Notes: generated by a model from the sequence alone, not told the origin. A DNA stretch of 64,000 nucleotides from Actinoplanes cyaneus (GCF_016862095.1 NZ_BOMH01000039.1:124001-188000), one strand, 5' to 3'. Counted from the first letter of the stretch, positions 56,558 through 64,000 are shown. Made by a program: numbers and translations.

Positions 56558-57775
56558 TCACAGGCTCTTCAGCGCCGCCGCGAGCGGGCCCGCGAAATCA
56601 CCGGCGGCCGGGGTCGCGATCGCGTCCAGGCCGAGCCAGCCGGCCAGCCTCCGCAGCTCCGCCGCGAGCGCCTGAGCGGTCTCCTCCTGCCCGGCGGACG
56701 GCTCCAGCCACGCGGCCGGGACCTCCAGGACACCGGCCTGCCGGTTGGCCTTCAGATCGACCCGCGCGGCGAACCGGTCGCCGAGCAGGAAGGGCAGCAC
56801 GTAATAGCCGTACAGCCGCTGGGGTCTGGGCACGTAGATCTCGATGCGGTACGTCATGTCGAACAGGCGCTCGGTGCGCTCCCGCTGCCAGATCAACGGG
56901 TCGAACGGGCTGATCAGCGTCGCCACGTCGACCCGGCGCGGCAGTTTCGCCTCGGCGTGCAGGTAGGCCACCGGTTTCCACCCGCGGACCGTCACCGGGC
57001 GCAGCACCCCGGCCTCGACCAGCTCGGCCACCGCGGTGCGGGCGGCCTGGGTGGGCAGGCGGAAGTAGTCCTTCAGCTCCGCCTCGGCGGCCACGCCCAG
57101 CGCGCGGGCCGAGAGCTCGACCAGGGCGCGGAACGCCTCGGCCGGCTCCGGGGTCGGCGCGTTCAGCACGGCCGGGGGCAGGACGCGCTCGGGCAGGTCG
57201 TAGCGCCGGGCGAACGAGGTGGTGCGCTCGGCGGCGGTGACCTGGCCGCTCCAGAAGAGCCACTCCAGCGCCTGTTTGACCACCGACCAGTTCCACCCCC
57301 AGTGGTCCTTGCGGCGCGGCGCGTCGTGCTCGATCTCGCTCGCCGTGATCGGGCCGCGCCGCCGGACCTCGTCGAGCACCCAGGCGACCAGCTCGGGCTG
57401 CTCGGCGACGATCCGGCGCATGCCACCCCACGCATAATCACTCGCGCGGGCCATCCGCCAGCGGAACAGCGGCTGCAGCTCGGTGCGGATCAGCGAGGCC
57501 TCGTGACCCCAGAACTCGAACAGCTCCCGGGGCTTGCGATACGCCGCCTTCTCCAGCAACTGGGCCGGGTAGGGACCGAGACGGCTGTAGAGCGGCATGA
57601 AATGAGCGCGCTGCAACACGTTCACCGAGTCCATCTGGATCAGGTGCAGGCGGCGCAGCACCCGGCGCAGGTGGCGCAGGTCGGTGGCGCCGCCCGGTTT
57701 CGGGTCGGTGAAACCCTGCGCGGCCAGCGTGATCCGGCGGGCCTGCGCGACGGAGAGCGTTTCGGCGGTGGTCAT
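56558..57775 (-). CDS. YcaQ/AlkZ-family winged-helix DNA glycosylase
   Basis: The 405-residue protein belongs to the HTH_42 family, which includes crosslink-repair glycosylases. It contains the stretch HLIQMDSVNVLQRAH; the QMD (Q47-D49) fits the QxD motif of YcaQ-type enzymes rather than the QxQ of AlkZ self-resistance enzymes. Further motifs are FWGHEASLI, RPVTVRGWKPVAYL, ISPFDPLIWQRERTERLFDMTYRIEIYVP and YGYYVLPFLLGDRFAARVDLK. Its start lies only 24 bases from the divergent GNAT gene. The family match is strong; glycosylase activity is inferred. Confidence 0.87.
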   Translation of the reverse strand: MTTAETLSVAQARRITLAAQGFTDPKPGGATDLRHLRRVLRRLHLIQMDSVNVLQRAHFMPLYSRLGPYPAQLLEKAAYRKPRELFEFWGHEASLIRTELQPLFRWRMARASDYAWGGMRRIVAEQPELVAWVLDEVRRRGPITASEIEHDAPRRKDHWGWNWSVVKQALEWLFWSGQVTAAERTTSFARRYDLPERVLPPAVLNAPTPEPAEAFRALVELSARALGVAAEAELKDYFRLPTQAARTAVAELVEAGVLRPVTVRGWKPVAYLHAEAKLPRRVDVATLISPFDPLIWQRERTERLFDMTYRIEIYVPRPQRLYGYYVLPFLLGDRFAARVDLKANRQAGVLEVPAAWLEPSAGQEETAQALAAELRRLAGWLGLDAIATPAAGDFAGPLAAALKSL

Positions 57776-57787
57776 CGATCAGCAGGG

Positions 57788-57793
57788 TAGAAC
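57788..57793 (+). promoter_or_regulatory. Possible -10 box of GNAT gene 1
   Basis: TAGAAC, six bases before the GTG at 57800. On the other strand TACCCT lies eight bases before the YcaQ-like start, so the two promoters overlap in 24 bases. Confidence 0.4.
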
Positions 57794-57799
57794 AGAGGT

Positions 57800-58309
57800 G
57801 TGACAACCACGGCGATCCGGGAGCTGACCCCGGCCGACATCGACCCGGTCGCCGCGGTGCACGTGCGCAGCATCCAGGCGAGCTACGCCGGCCTGCTCCC
57901 CGACGGGCACCTGGCGACGCTGGACCCGGCGGTCTTCGCGGGCCGGCGCCGCGCCACGCTCGGGCAGCCCGGCCGGCACACCGTCGTCGCCGACCGCGAC
58001 GGCGTGCTCGTCGGGCACGCCGGCGTCGGGCCCGATCGGGAGGATCCGGCGGCCGGCGAGCTCTACTCGATCTACGTCGACCCGGGCTCGTGGGGCACCG
58101 GCGCGGGCCGGCTGCTCTTCCTCGCGGCACGGCGGATCCTGGCCGCCGACGGGTACTCCGAGATGCGACTCTGGGTGCTGGCCGGCAACGAGCGGGCGCG
58201 GCGCTTCTACGAGCGGGCCGGCATGACCACCGACGGGGTGACCGCGACACACCGGCTGATCGACGCCGGGATCGAGCTGCCGAAGCTTCGCTACCGCGGT
58301 CCTCTGTAG
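57800..58309 (+). CDS. GNAT N-acetyltransferase 1
   Basis: A single-domain GNAT of 169 residues with IRELTPADIDPVAAVHVRSIQASYAGLLP at the N-terminus. The acetyl-CoA loop is in YVDPGSWGTGAGRLLFLAA, and NERARRFYERAGM is the usual C-terminal motif. Substrate is unknown. It is cytoplasmic. Its TAG stop forms the first three bases of the -10 box of the next gene. The start is a GTG in a leaderless setting. Confidence 0.88.
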   Translation: MTTTAIRELTPADIDPVAAVHVRSIQASYAGLLPDGHLATLDPAVFAGRRRATLGQPGRHTVVADRDGVLVGHAGVGPDREDPAAGELYSIYVDPGSWGTGAGRLLFLAARRILAADGYSEMRLWVLAGNERARRFYERAGMTTDGVTATHRLIDAGIELPKLRYRGPL

Positions 58310-58312
58310 GCT
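58307..58312 (+). promoter_or_regulatory. -10 box of GNAT gene 2, overlapping the GNAT 1 stop codon
   Basis: TAGGCT followed by six bases and the ATG at 58319. TAG (58307-58309) is the stop of GNAT gene 1. Confidence 0.5.
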
Positions 58313-58318
58313 GCCGCC

Positions 58319-58879
58319 ATGGCTCTCGGCTTCGTCCGCCCCGCGCGTCCCACCGACGCACCGGAGATCGCTCGCATCCAGGTGACCACGTGGCGGTCCG
58401 CGTACCGGCGGATGTTCCCGGCTCACATCCTGGCCCAGCTCGACGCCGCGGCGCTGACCGAGGTCTGGGCCACGGCGATCACCGCGCCGCCGTCGCCGCG
58501 GCACCGGGTGCTGATCTCCGTCGAGCAGGGCGAGAGCGCGGAGCACGTCGTCGGCTTCGCCGCCGCCGGGCCGGCCGACGAGCAGGCCCTCGCGCCGTCC
58601 GAGCCGCCGCTGCCGGACTCCGTCGCGGCCGTCACCGACCTGCTGGTCGAGCCGCGGTGGGGGCGACGCGGGCACGGCAGCCGGCTCCTCGCGGCGGCCG
58701 TTGACCTGTGGCGCGAGGACGGGTTCGGGTCGGCGGTGGCCTGGGTCTACGACTCGGACACGGCCATGCGCAAGTTCCTGGGGTCGGCGGGCTGGGAGCC
58801 GGACGGGGCGGGGCGTGCCCTGGACGTCGACGACATGCTGGTCCCCCAGCTGCGCCTGCACGTCGCCCTCGACGTCTAG
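58319..58879 (+). CDS. GNAT N-acetyltransferase 2
   Basis: The 186-residue protein is a second GNAT with FVRPARPTDAPEIARIQVTTWRSAYRRMFP at the N-terminus, resembling the first gene and probably an old duplicate. The acetyl-CoA site is in LLVEPRWGRRGHGSRLLAAAVDLW, followed by DSDTAMRKFLGSAGWEPDG. The C-terminus is DVDDMLVPQLRLHVAL. Substrate unknown. It follows GNAT 1 by nine bases but may start its own transcript. Confidence 0.88.
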   Translation: MALGFVRPARPTDAPEIARIQVTTWRSAYRRMFPAHILAQLDAAALTEVWATAITAPPSPRHRVLISVEQGESAEHVVGFAAAGPADEQALAPSEPPLPDSVAAVTDLLVEPRWGRRGHGSRLLAAAVDLWREDGFGSAVAWVYDSDTAMRKFLGSAGWEPDGAGRALDVDDMLVPQLRLHVALDV

Positions 58880-58960
58880 CCTCCGCGCGCCGCCCAGCCC
58901 CGCACCACCTCCCCAGAGCCCAGCCCCGCACCACAGCCCGGCGCCCAGCGCACCTCGCGG

Positions 58961-59020
58961 CCCGGGCTGGCTCCCATGGGCGTTATCCGGGCCGCATAAC
59001 GCCCATGGGAACCAGCCGGG
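58961..59020. repeat. Dispersed GGCTGG/CCAGCC hairpin, copy F
   Basis: GGCTGGCTCCCATGGGCGTT pairs with AACGCCCATGGGAACCAGCC with one mismatch, extending to TAT/ATA. The loop is CCGGGCCGC. Confidence 0.88.
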
Positions 59021-59127
59021 ACGGTGACTCGCCGGGCGGCCGGGACCAGCGGATTCCTCGCGTGTGACCAGGGACGCGACGTGGTCCACACCGGGTCGCT
59101 GCTGACCAGGCCGGGGTTGGGGTGAGC

Positions 59128-59274
59128 TGGACCACCCATGGAGGTCGCCCTTGTGGGTTTCGCGTTCTGGGCCGGCCACGGCCCTGCGAAGCCCGCAAGG
59201 GTCCCCGCGGGAGCAGCGGACCTCGACCACGGCGGACGTGGGACATGAAGATCTTGAAGTTGATCTTCAGGGGT
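59128..59274 (-). repeat. Dispersed 145-bp post-stop element, copy 3
   Basis: Read on the minus strand it begins three bases after the dapB stop with CCTGAAGATCAAC and GATCTTCATGTCCCA, then matches copy 1 through CTCCCGCGGGGACCCTTGCG and GGCCGTGGCCGGCCCAGAAC. It is the copy most similar to copy 1. Confidence 0.92.
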
Positions 59275-59277
59275 GGA

Positions 59278-60039
59278 TCAGGCGAGCAGGTCGTCCAGGC
59301 CCAGCGTCAGGCCGGGACGCTTCACGACCTCGCGGACGGCGAGGATGACGCCCGGCATGAACGACGAACGGTCCAGCGAGTCGTGGCGGATCGTGAGCGT
59401 CTCGCCGGCCGTGCCGAACAGGACCTCCTGGTGGGCCACGAGACCCGCCGCACGGACCGCGTGGATGTGGACGCCGTCGACGCTCGCGCCGCGGGCGCCG
59501 CCGAAGTCCTCCTCCGTGGCGTCGGGCATCGGCGGGCAGTCAGCGGCCTTGCGGGCGTCGGCGATCAAGCGGGCCGTGTGCATCGCGGTGCCGCTGGGGG
59601 CGTCCAGTTTGCGCGGGTGGTGCTGCTCGATGATCTCGACCGAGTCGAAGTACCGCGCGGCGCGGGCGGCGAACTGCATCATCAGGACGGCGCCGATGCC
59701 GAAGTTCGGGGCGATCACGACACCGGTCCCGGGGCTCTCCGCGAGCAGGGCACGGACCTCGTCCAGGCGCTCCTGCGTGAAACCGGACGTGCCGACGACC
59801 ACGTGGATGCCCTGGCCGACGGCCCAGCGCAGGTTGTCCATGACGACGCCGGGGTTGGTGAAGTCGACGAGCACCCGGGCGCCGGCCTCCGCCGCGGACG
59901 ACAGCGGGTCGCCCGCGTCGATCCGCGCGACCAGCTCGAGGCCGGGGGCGGCGTCGACCGCCTTGCAGACTTCGAGGCCCATGCGGCCGCGGGCGCCGAG
60001 GACACCGACACGTACGGATTCAGGTTGCGCGAGAGTCAC
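59278..60039 (-). CDS. dapB: 4-hydroxy-tetrahydrodipicolinate reductase
   Basis: It catalyses the second step of the diaminopimelate branch. The 253 residues have the Rossmann motif VGVLGARGRMG, the DFTNPG loop, VVGTSGFT, and the catalytic/substrate segment EIIEQHHPRKLDAPSGTA. The GTG at 60039 has TAGGTT exactly six bases upstream, so it is probably leaderless. The first 20 bases overlap the end of the PAP2-like gene, so its promoter lies inside that gene. Confidence 0.96.
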   Translation of the reverse strand: MTLAQPESVRVGVLGARGRMGLEVCKAVDAAPGLELVARIDAGDPLSSAAEAGARVLVDFTNPGVVMDNLRWAVGQGIHVVVGTSGFTQERLDEVRALLAESPGTGVVIAPNFGIGAVLMMQFAARAARYFDSVEIIEQHHPRKLDAPSGTAMHTARLIADARKAADCPPMPDATEEDFGGARGASVDGVHIHAVRAAGLVAHQEVLFGTAGETLTIRHDSLDRSSFMPGVILAVREVVKRPGLTLGLDDLLA

Positions 60040-60979
60040 CCGGTGAACCTAACCTAGCCGCCCACCAGCGCTCGGCCCGGCCCACCAGCAGGAATGTCAC
60101 GGCCACGTAGACCCAGCCGACCAGCACGTCGATCACGTAGTGCTCGCCGGTGTAGACCAGCGTGAAGGTCATCGCCAGCGGGTACGCCAGCAGCAGCGGC
60201 CACCACCGCCGGCGCACCACGGGCAGGAAGAACGCGACAGCCATCATCGCCCACGCGGTGTGCAGCGACGGCATCGCGGCGACCGGGTTGGACTGCCCCA
60301 CCTGCAACGCGTTCATCGTGTTCCCGGCGCCGTGCAGGCCGAGCACGTCCCAGCCGTCGGTGGAGATCCGGGTGACCGGCTCGCTCAGGTAGCCGCGCTC
60401 GGCGGCCCACCAGGGTGGCGCGGCCGGGTAGAGGAAGTACGTGACCAGCCCGAGCACGCACAGCGTCAACCAGCGCCGCATGAACCGCGCCCACGGCGCC
60501 CGGGCCCGCACCCAGAGGATCACCGCGATCGTCGGCACGGTCAGGAAGTGCGAGACGTAGACGAGCGTCACGACCGCCAGCCACCACGGGGTCCGCCCGG
60601 GGTGGTAGAGGTGGTGCTGGAGCCACGTGGTCGGCACCTGCCCACCGGTCAGCCGGCCCCACAGTGCCTCGTCCGCGTGGATCAGCGGGGTCACGTGCGG
60701 GGCGAAGAAGTCGTCGGCCCAGCTGCGCGAGATGTTGTAGAGCACCAGCAGCAGCGCGATCGGCAGCCAGTCCCGCAGGAAGAGCAGGTGGGTCCGCCAC
60801 GGCCGGTCGTTGCGCCACGCGATGGTGGCCAGCCACAGCCAGCCGAACGCGATCAGCGGGTCACTGGTCGGCACCCCGACGAACCGGACGCCGACGGCGA
60901 AGACCGCTCCCCAGACCAGCATGCCGACGGTCCGTCGTCGCCGGAGCGACGGGGCTGGAGCGGTCTCCGACGTCGTCAC
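60020..60979 (-). CDS. PAP2-like membrane phosphatase (Aur1/inositolphosphotransferase type)
   Basis: An integral membrane protein of 319 residues with about six helices. The active-site motifs AAMPSLHTAW and YTGEHYVIDVLVGW match the second and third PAP2 motifs, with both catalytic histidines. The first motif is not obvious, which fits the PAP2_3/Aur1-like branch. It may act on a lipid phosphate or transfer an inositol phosphate head group. The GTG at 60979 is chosen; a TTG at 60988 is possible. It follows the M16 peptidase gene by 11 bases. Confidence 0.82.
   Translation of the reverse strand: MTTSETAPAPSLRRRRTVGMLVWGAVFAVGVRFVGVPTSDPLIAFGWLWLATIAWRNDRPWRTHLLFLRDWLPIALLLVLYNISRSWADDFFAPHVTPLIHADEALWGRLTGGQVPTTWLQHHLYHPGRTPWWLAVVTLVYVSHFLTVPTIAVILWVRARAPWARFMRRWLTLCVLGLVTYFLYPAAPPWWAAERGYLSEPVTRISTDGWDVLGLHGAGNTMNALQVGQSNPVAAMPSLHTAWAMMAVAFFLPVVRRRWWPLLLAYPLAMTFTLVYTGEHYVIDVLVGWVYVAVTFLLVGRAERWWAARLGSPGDSRAT
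60046..60051 (-). promoter_or_regulatory. -10 box of a leaderless dapB promoter inside the PAP2-like gene
   Basis: TAGGTT on the minus strand, six bases before the GTG at 60039. Confidence 0.55.
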
Positions 60980-60990
60980 GGAAACCAAGG

Positions 60991-62322
60991 TTAACCAGGA
61001 GGAAAGCCGCCCTCGTCGAACGGACCCACCACTGCCAGGGACGGTTCGCGGGCCAGGAGGTCGGCGGCGATCTTCTCGACATCCACCATCGTCACGGCGT
61101 CGACCCGGGTGAGCAGCTCGTCGACACCCATCAGGTCACCGTGCAGAAGTTCGGACTTGGCCAGCCGGCTCATGCGCGAGCTGGTGTCCTCGAGGCCCAG
61201 CACGTACGCGCCCTTGACCATGCCCTTCCCCCGGACGAGTTCCTCCGGGGTGATGCCGCTCTCCGCGACCCGGGCCAGTTCGGCGCGGATCAGATCGAGC
61301 ACCTCGGGGGCCTTGCCGGGGGCGCAGCCGGCGTAGACGCCGAACACGCCGCTGTCGGCGTACTGACTGCCGTAGGAGTACACCGAGTACGCCAGGCCGC
61401 GCTTCTCCCGGATCTCCTGGAAGAGCCGGCTCGACATGCCGCCGCCGAGCACGTTGTTCAACACGCCCAAGGCGAACCGGCGCTCGTCGTAACGGCTCAG
61501 GCCGACCGTGCCGAGCACGATGTGGGCCTGCTCGGTGTCGCGGTGCACGACGACCGTGTGCGGTTTGCGCACCCGGACCCGCTTGTCACCCGGGCGAGGA
61601 TCGGCGGGCGCCGCCGCACCGGTGTCCAGCGGGGTGCCGGCCAGAGCCTTGCGCACCAGCTTGACCACTGTGGCGTGGTCCAGGTTCCCGGCGGCCGCGA
61701 TCACGATCTCCGGCGCCTTGTAGCGCTTGCGGTAGAACGTGTTGATCTGGTCCCGGGTCATCGGGGTGATCGACTCCGGGGTGCCCGAGATCAGCCGGCC
61801 CAGCGGGTGGTCACCGTAGATCGCCTCGGTGAAGACGTCGTGCACCTCGTCGCCCGGCTCGTCCTCGTGCATGGCGATCTCCTCGAGGATCACGCCACGC
61901 TCGGTCTCGACGTCCGACGGGTCGAGGAGCGAGTCGGCCACCGCGTCCACCAGCACGTCCACCGCGAGCGGCAGATCGGAGTCGAGCACCCGCGCGTAAT
62001 AGCAGGTGTACTCCTTCGTGGTGAAGGCGTTGGTCTCGCCGCCGACCGCCTCGATCTCCGCGGAGATCTCCATCGCGGTGCGCTTGTGGGTGCCCTTGAA
62101 GAGCAGGTGCTCCAGGAAGTGCGAGGCGCCGGACATGACCGGGGTCTCGTCCCGGGAACCGATCCCGACCCAGACGCCGAGAGCGGCGCTGCGGGTGGTC
62201 GGGATCGCCTCGGTGATGATGCGCAGGCCGCTGGGCAGGACGGTCTTCTTCACACCGTCCTGCAGGGTCCGGGTAGAAACGCGGGCCGGCCTCTCGGCCG
62301 GCCCGCGGTCAGTCGCTGTCAC
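60991..62322 (-). CDS. M16-family zinc metallopeptidase
   Basis: A pitrilysin/processing-peptidase-type enzyme of 443 residues. The inverted zinc motif HFLEH lies at 68-72 with the distal Glu in ERGVILEEIAMHEDE. A second, inactive M16 half follows (GGGMSSRLFQEIREKRGLAYSVYS). It is the small cytoplasmic form found after pnp in many actinobacteria. The GTG start directly follows the pnp TAA. A perfect GC hairpin covers codons 6-14. Substrate unknown. Confidence 0.92.
   Translation of the reverse strand: MTATDRGPAERPARVSTRTLQDGVKKTVLPSGLRIITEAIPTTRSAALGVWVGIGSRDETPVMSGASHFLEHLLFKGTHKRTAMEISAEIEAVGGETNAFTTKEYTCYYARVLDSDLPLAVDVLVDAVADSLLDPSDVETERGVILEEIAMHEDEPGDEVHDVFTEAIYGDHPLGRLISGTPESITPMTRDQINTFYRKRYKAPEIVIAAAGNLDHATVVKLVRKALAGTPLDTGAAAPADPRPGDKRVRVRKPHTVVVHRDTEQAHIVLGTVGLSRYDERRFALGVLNNVLGGGMSSRLFQEIREKRGLAYSVYSYGSQYADSGVFGVYAGCAPGKAPEVLDLIRAELARVAESGITPEELVRGKGMVKGAYVLGLEDTSSRMSRLAKSELLHGDLMGVDELLTRVDAVTMVDVEKIAADLLAREPSLAVVGPFDEGGFPPG
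62281..62306 (-). other. Perfect GC hairpin inside the first codons of the M16 gene
   Basis: GCGGGCCGGCC (62281-62291), loop TCTC, GGCCGGCCCGC (62296-62306). In the mRNA it begins about 16 bases after the start codon. It could attenuate read-through from pnp or limit M16 translation. Confidence 0.6.
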
Positions 62323-63999
62323 TTAGTCGCGGCGCTCGCCCGCGGGGCGGGAACGACGACGGCGGGGCTCGCCGCCACCCTCACGGTCACCCCGGGGGGC
62401 CCGCTCCTCACGCGGCGCGCCCTCGGCGGCGGCAGGCGCGGCCGGCGCCTCCTCACCCTCCGGGCGAACCTTGTCGAGGTAGATCTTGCCGCGCTGGTCG
62501 ATGTCCGCGATCAGGACCTCGACCTTGTCGCCGACGTTGAGGAAGTCCTCGACCTTCTCGACCCGCTTGCCGTCGCCCACCTTGGAGATGTGCAGCAGGC
62601 CGTCGCGGCCGGGAGTCAGCGAGATGAAGGCGCCGAACGGGGCCGTCTTCACCACGGTGCCGAGGAACTTGTCGCCGGCCTTCGGCAGCGTCGGGTTCGC
62701 GATCGCGTTGATCCGCTCGACCGCGGCCTCGGCGGCCGGGCCGTTGGTCGCGCCGACGTAGATCGTGCCGTCGTCCTCGATGGAGATGTCGGCGCCGGTC
62801 TCGTCCTGGATCGCGTTGATGGTCTGGCCCTTCGGGCCGATCACCATGCCGATCTTGTCGACCGGGATCTTCACGCTGGTGACCCGCGGCGCGTACTCGC
62901 TCATCGCGGCCGGGGACTCGATCGCGGCGTTCATCACCTCGAGGATCGTCGCCCGGGCCTCGTGCGCCTGCTGCAGCGCGCCGGCCAGCACGTCCGACGG
63001 GATGCCGTCGAGCTTGGTGTCGAGCTGCAGCGCGGTGACGAACTCGCTGGTGCCGGCGACCTTGAAGTCCATGTCACCGAACGCGTCCTCGGCGCCCAGG
63101 ATGTCGGTCAGCGCGATGTACTGCGTCTTGCCGTCGACCTCGTCCGAGATCAGGCCCATCGCGATGCCGGCGACCGGAGCCTTCAGCGGGACACCGGCGG
63201 AGAGCAGGGCCAGCGTCGAGGCGCAGACCGAGCCCATGCTCGTCGAACCGTTGGAGCCCAGAGCCTCGGACACCTGACGGATCGCGTACGGGAACTCCTC
63301 GCGCGACGGCAGCACCGGCACGAGCGCCCGCTCGGCGAGCGCGCCGTGACCGATCTCGCGGCGCTTCGGCGAGCCGACCCGGCCGGTCTCACCGGTCGAG
63401 TACGGCGGGAAGTTGTAGTTGTGCATGTAGCGCTTGGTCTTCTCGGGAGCGAGAGTGTCCAGCGCCTGCTCCATGCGCAGCATGTTCAGCGTGGTGACGC
63501 CCAGGATCTGGGTCTCGCCCCGCTCGAACAGCGCCGAGCCGTGCACCCGCGGCAGCACGCCGATCTGGGCGGTCAGCGGACGGATGTCACGCGGGCCGCG
63601 GCCGTCGATGCGGATCTGCTCGCGCAGCACCCGCTGGCGCACCTCGGCCTTGGTGACCGAGCGGAACGCCGCGCTGATCTCCTTCTCCCGGCCCTCGAAC
63701 CGCTCGTCGAGCAGCTCGTGCGCCTTCGCCTTGACCAGGTCGAGAGCTTCCTCGCGCTCCTGCTTCGCGGCGATCTTCAGGGCCTCGGCGGTCTCGGCGC
63801 GCACCGCGTCGCTGACCGCGGCGAACACGTCGTCCTGGTAGTCCAGGAAGACCGGGAACTCGGCGACCGGCTTGGCGGCGACGTCGGCCAGCTCGCTCTG
63901 CGCGCGGCAGAGCTCGCGGATGGCCGGCTTCGCGGCTTCGAGGCCGCTGGCCACGATCTCCTCGGTCGGCGCGGTCGCACCGGCGGCGATCAGCTTGAC
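62323..63999 (-). CDS. pnp: Polynucleotide phosphorylase, C-terminal part (5' end outside window)
   Basis: A 3'-5' phosphorolytic exoribonuclease and polymerase. The frame is open to the window edge (558 residues visible), so the N-terminus is missing. Visible are the end of the first RNase PH domain and the all-helical domain. The active second RNase PH domain follows (EQIRIDGRGPRDIRPL, GETQILGVTTL, RREIGHGALAERALVPVLP, DILGAEDAFGDMDFKVAGT). A KH domain (IGMVIGPKGQTINAIQDETG) and an S1 domain (FLGTVVKTAPFGAFISLTPGRDGLLHIS) come next. The C-terminus is a Glu/Ala- then Arg-rich tail (about 45 residues). Confidence 0.97.
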   Translation of the reverse strand, partial: VKLIAAGATAPTEEIVASGLEAAKPAIRELCRAQSELADVAAKPVAEFPVFLDYQDDVFAAVSDAVRAETAEALKIAAKQEREEALDLVKAKAHELLDERFEGREKEISAAFRSVTKAEVRQRVLREQIRIDGRGPRDIRPLTAQIGVLPRVHGSALFERGETQILGVTTLNMLRMEQALDTLAPEKTKRYMHNYNFPPYSTGETGRVGSPKRREIGHGALAERALVPVLPSREEFPYAIRQVSEALGSNGSTSMGSVCASTLALLSAGVPLKAPVAGIAMGLISDEVDGKTQYIALTDILGAEDAFGDMDFKVAGTSEFVTALQLDTKLDGIPSDVLAGALQQAHEARATILEVMNAAIESPAAMSEYAPRVTSVKIPVDKIGMVIGPKGQTINAIQDETGADISIEDDGTIYVGATNGPAAEAAVERINAIANPTLPKAGDKFLGTVVKTAPFGAFISLTPGRDGLLHISKVGDGKRVEKVEDFLNVGDKVEVLIADIDQRGKIYLDKVRPEGEEAPAAPAAAEGAPREERAPRGDREGGGEPRRRRSRPAGERRD

Positions 64000-64000
64000 C

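Larger units (their letters stand above)
58880..59277. other. Convergent gap between GNAT 2 and dapB
   Basis: No gene is visible in these 398 bases. It holds hairpin copy F and copy 3 of the 145-bp element. Between them is 100 bases with one imperfect DnaA-like TGGTCCACA near 59080. Confidence 0.75.

Noticed and set aside
57779..59230. A 483-codon minus-strand open frame across the two GNAT genes and the repeat element
   Set aside because: It is antisense to two clear GNAT genes; its N-terminal similarity to a frame at 5.7 kb is only the shared DNA repeat.

Overview
The window is about 72% GC actinobacterial chromosome, most like the Micromonosporaceae (Actinoplanes or a close relative). That placement rests on gene content and order: lexA next to hflX, recA-recX beside a DUF3046 gene, the clgR-pspA-pspM block beside cinA-pgsA-rimO, F420-type oxidoreductases, GTG/TTG starts and many apparent leaderless promoters. 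It is a core-genome segment. I see no rRNA, tRNA, insertion sequence, prophage or CRISPR array.

Layout. 1-15000: end of lexA, a membrane-anchored secreted protein, hflX, an ACT-domain malic enzyme, dapF-miaA, a DUF349 protein, a SLOG protein paired with a two-TM TrkA-N/RyR protein, a PLP dehydratase with a divergent LysR regulator, and miaB. 15100-25300: a secreted carbohydrate-active protein, a hypothetical gene, the glutamate-type ABC operon gluABCD, RNase Y and a 1.67-kb gene-free stretch. 25300-33500: recX-recA under an SOS box, DUF3046, a UdgX-type uracil-DNA glycosylase, a MocR regulator divergent from a PNPOx-GNAT fusion, and a Ser/Thr kinase. 33500-47000: Lhr helicase, an LLM oxidoreductase, a SAM hydrolase, a Nei glycosylase, the envelope-stress genes pspM-pspA-clgR, cinA, pgsA and rimO. 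47000-64000: a predicted Fe-S regulator with a DUF3291 gene, ftsK, a YbjN-family gene, a secreted S1 protease, rnj, dapA, a DUF2752 protein, a YcaQ-like glycosylase, two GNATs, dapB, a PAP2-like protein, an M16 peptidase and the 3' two thirds of pnp.

Functional themes. DNA repair is strongly represented (LexA, RecA, RecX, UdgX, Lhr, Nei, YcaQ-like). So are RNA decay and modification (RNase Y, RNase J, PNPase, MiaA, MiaB, RimO). Three lysine/diaminopimelate genes (dapF, dapA, dapB) lie at separate sites. Envelope stress is covered by clgR-psp and phospholipid synthesis by pgsA.

The intergenic DNA is unusual. A family of long hairpins with CCGGCTGG arms and a separate element of about 145 bp both occur repeatedly, the second directly after stop codons at convergent junctions. 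Many other gaps hold short tandem duplications of 18-66 bp, several of which copy the last codons of the neighbouring gene. The most interesting protein system is the SLOG / TrkA-N-RyR pair at 9196-11516, a candidate nucleotide-sensing membrane module.
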